From assembly GCA_015655565.1 (NCBI GenBank), contig JAATEU010000219.1, forward strand, positions 1-14,667: DNA of 14,667 nucleotides, read 5' to 3'. This DNA comes from Clostridiales bacterium. Its GTDB lineage: Bacteria > Bacillota > Clostridia > Lachnospirales > Lachnospiraceae. How positions within the stretch are numbered: position 1 is the first letter of the stretch; each line of letters starts with the position of its first letter. A program made the position numbers and the translations under genes. The notes under the pieces were generated by a model, which searched no databases, was not told the origin of the DNA, and saw only the letters and a program-made list of their open reading frames with translations. Shown here piece by piece: positions 13,089 through 14,667 of the stretch.

Positions 13089-14667
13089 TTATGCCAAATA
13101 CGGTAATACATATTTCCATTCCATGTCGGAAGCATAATAAAATTTCGTATATCCCGGCTGGTTATAACAGTTATTCTGCCATGCCACGGAGGTGCGGTAC
13201 TGAATATCATGCATTAATGTAAAAAGTTTATGGTGGGTAAGTTCGGTGCCGGTAAAAATCCTGACCGCACTGTTATCTGCTTTCCGAAGTAAAAGTTCCT
13301 CCCTGAAATCCCCGAATAGATCGGCAATTAAGCAGGGGTTCCCTTTGGTTCCATTATTCGTCGCCATACCTTCCGGATTCAGCAGGATACCATGGGTATT
13401 GTCATTGATTACTCCGCTGTGGAATCCGAACAGGTCGGCTCCGTCCAGGAGCTGGGTACTCATATCCCCCGCCCACCTGATGCTTTGATTAGTACCGGGA
13501 GCTTTCTCCTCCAATAACCGTCCGGTACAGGAATATACCTCATTTACCCATACCTGCAGGCCTCTGACATTGGGATTAATATCGCCGATCATACAGCGGC
13601 CTAAATCCGTCTCGGCATATTTTCCAAATATAACTTCACCTGTTTCCGCATCTCTTAATGCAAAACCATAAGGGGCCGCCTTACCTCCTTCAAACACATT
13701 AAAAATCTCAAGTCCCGGTTTATCCGGGTCAATATCGGCAACATGCATGGCATCGCCATGGCCGAATTTCGCATACGTACCGTCGGGAAGATACCCGAAG
13801 CTGCTATAAAGCAGGCTGCCGTCATGGTCAATGACCGCCGCACCGTAAATGATTTCCTGGCATCCGTCTCCATCCACATCTGCGGTTGCCAGACTGTGGT
13901 TGCCCTGGCCTGCCAAAGTTCCGTATACGGGATCCGTTCCTGTTTTTTTGTGGGGATTATCACAAAAGGGATTATCCATTGGTACAAAGCCGGAATCAAT
14001 TACAAAATGCTCCCTGAAATGTCCTTCAAAAAAGTCATAAACCGCAATGGCGGCCCGGGTGTAATAACCACGGCATAGAATCAGATATGGACGTTCTCCG
14101 TCTAAATATGCAACTCCGGACAAAAAACGGTCCACGCGGTTGCAGGGTTCCATACGGTTCATGGAATAATCCCCCCAAATTAAACCATCATCCACACGGC
14201 CGAATAAAAAGGGTATGGTCTCTAATTCCTCTCCGGCACCGGAGAACATGGTAAGATACTCAGGCCCTGACATAATAAAGCCTTCAAATTGATCCAGTCT
14301 GTTTTTTTTACTTCTCTTCGGTGCATATTCATAAATAAAATAATCGGTTAATTTTTCCGCATCTTCTTCCTCAAGCGGGTACTTATATTTTGGTTCTGTT
14401 CCAAAGCATTCCTCTAAGGTTTTGGGCCATCTTCCGGCTTTTACTTCCGGGTGGCTGTCCCATTCCATAAACCTTGCAGCCATATGCTTTCTATAATCCT
14501 GTGCCGAACAAACATAATTATCATTATTTCCATAACCGGCTTTCACATCTTCCCCGGGCAGGGTAATATATTTTTCCGATTTTATGGTGCCGTCCGGATG
14601 ATAAACAGTCATTTTGGTCCCAGGCGCCGTCTTCAAAGCCATTTCCGCTTTTCCGTCATTATTAAAA
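13089..14667 (-). CDS. Rhamnogalacturonan lyase, polysaccharide lyase family 11 (YesW/YesX-like), N-terminus beyond the window
   Basis: There are 525 codons ending in TAA at 13089. The frame is open to the right edge, reading NNDGKAEMALKTAPGTKM, so the Met at 14642 is internal: the DGKAE.ALKTAPGT block belongs inside the propeller domain. Family features include SGPEYLTMF, RVDRFLSGVAYLDGERPYLI with CRGYYTRAA, GQGNHSLATADVDGDGCQE (calcium-binding DxDGDG loop) and KFGHGDAMHVADIDPD. PL11 enzymes form an eight-bladed beta-propeller of about 600 residues and cleave the rhamnose-galacturonate linkage of pectin rhamnogalacturonan I by beta-elimination. YesW is endo- and YesX is exo-acting; which applies here cannot be told. 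A signal peptide cannot be judged, as the start is missing. It has no evident link to the PTS operon, from which the broken gene and a terminator separate it. Confidence 0.9.
   Translation of the reverse strand, partial: FNNDGKAEMALKTAPGTKMTVYHPDGTIKSEKYITLPGEDVKAGYGNNDNYVCSAQDYRKHMAARFMEWDSHPEVKAGRWPKTLEECFGTEPKYKYPLEEEDAEKLTDYFIYEYAPKRSKKNRLDQFEGFIMSGPEYLTMFSGAGEELETIPFLFGRVDDGLIWGDYSMNRMEPCNRVDRFLSGVAYLDGERPYLILCRGYYTRAAIAVYDFFEGHFREHFVIDSGFVPMDNPFCDNPHKKTGTDPVYGTLAGQGNHSLATADVDGDGCQEIIYGAAVIDHDGSLLYSSFGYLPDGTYAKFGHGDAMHVADIDPDKPGLEIFNVFEGGKAAPYGFALRDAETGEVIFGKYAETDLGRCMIGDINPNVRGLQVWVNEVYSCTGRLLEEKAPGTNQSIRWAGDMSTQLLDGADLFGFHSGVINDNTHGILLNPEGMATNNGTKGNPCLIADLFGDFREELLLRKADNSAVRIFTGTELTHHKLFTLMHDIQYRTSVAWQNNCYNQPGYTKFYYASDMEWKYVLPYLA

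Noticed and set aside
14640..14642. ATG 14642 as the true start of the rhamnogalacturonan lyase
   Set aside because: The frame is open upstream to the edge and reads NNDGKAE, an internal family motif, so the gene is cut by the window.
1..14667. CRISPR array, tRNA, rRNA or transposase gene
   Set aside because: I saw no regularly spaced direct repeats, no cloverleaf or rRNA-like sequence, and no transposase motifs in any frame.

Overview
The window looks like a chromosomal piece of a Lachnospiraceae-type Firmicute (Clostridia). The pointers are low to moderate GC, strong AGGAGG-type ribosome sites, a DUF5717-type protein (a family I associate with Lachnospiraceae), a BglG-type PTS regulator and a family 11 rhamnogalacturonan lyase. 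Together these suggest a carbohydrate-fermenting gut or plant-polymer degrader. Species cannot be named from the sequence.

Layout, left to right. (1) 1-3477, minus strand: a very long DUF5717-like gene. An in-frame TAA at 877-879 splits it, yet the same frame stays open for 292 more codons to the window edge. (2) 3478-3774: a divergent intergenic region with a promoter for the DUF5717 gene and two adjacent stem-loops in the leader of the next gene. (3) 3775-4872, plus strand: a PLP-dependent aminotransferase of the HisC/CobD type, the only plus-strand gene. (4) 5054-11793, minus strand: a catabolic operon read right to left. It encodes a PRD-type regulator with C-terminal EIIB-like and EIIA domains, a PTS EIIB, a UlaA/SgaT-type EIIC, a phosphotriesterase-family lactonase candidate, a creatininase-family amidohydrolase and a COG4821/UPF0309-type SIS phosphosugar protein. 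A 160-bp MITE-like inverted repeat sits between the lactonase and creatininase genes. A good sigma-A promoter (TTGACG-18-TATAAT) precedes the regulator. (5) 12259-12992, minus: a hypothetical gene broken by a one-base frameshift, followed by an intrinsic terminator. (6) 13089-14667, minus: a PL11 rhamnogalacturonan lyase whose N-terminus lies beyond the right edge.

How the operon may work (inference): an ascorbate-type PTS would import and phosphorylate a small sugar, sugar acid or sugar lactone. The phosphotriesterase-family enzyme would open a phosphorylated lactone, in the place UlaG occupies in the E. coli ascorbate pathway. The creatininase-family enzyme would cleave an amide or lactam bond, and the SIS protein would act on the phosphosugar. 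No free EIIA is present in the window, so the EIIA domain of the regulator may be the phosphate donor. The downstream steps of the E. coli ula pathway (UlaD/E/F) are absent here. This enzyme set around a Ula-type PTS is the most interesting candidate system in the window.

Several lesions occur in under 15 kb: a nonsense codon, a frameshift and a MITE beside a coding-like remnant. They indicate either ongoing gene decay or local sequence errors.
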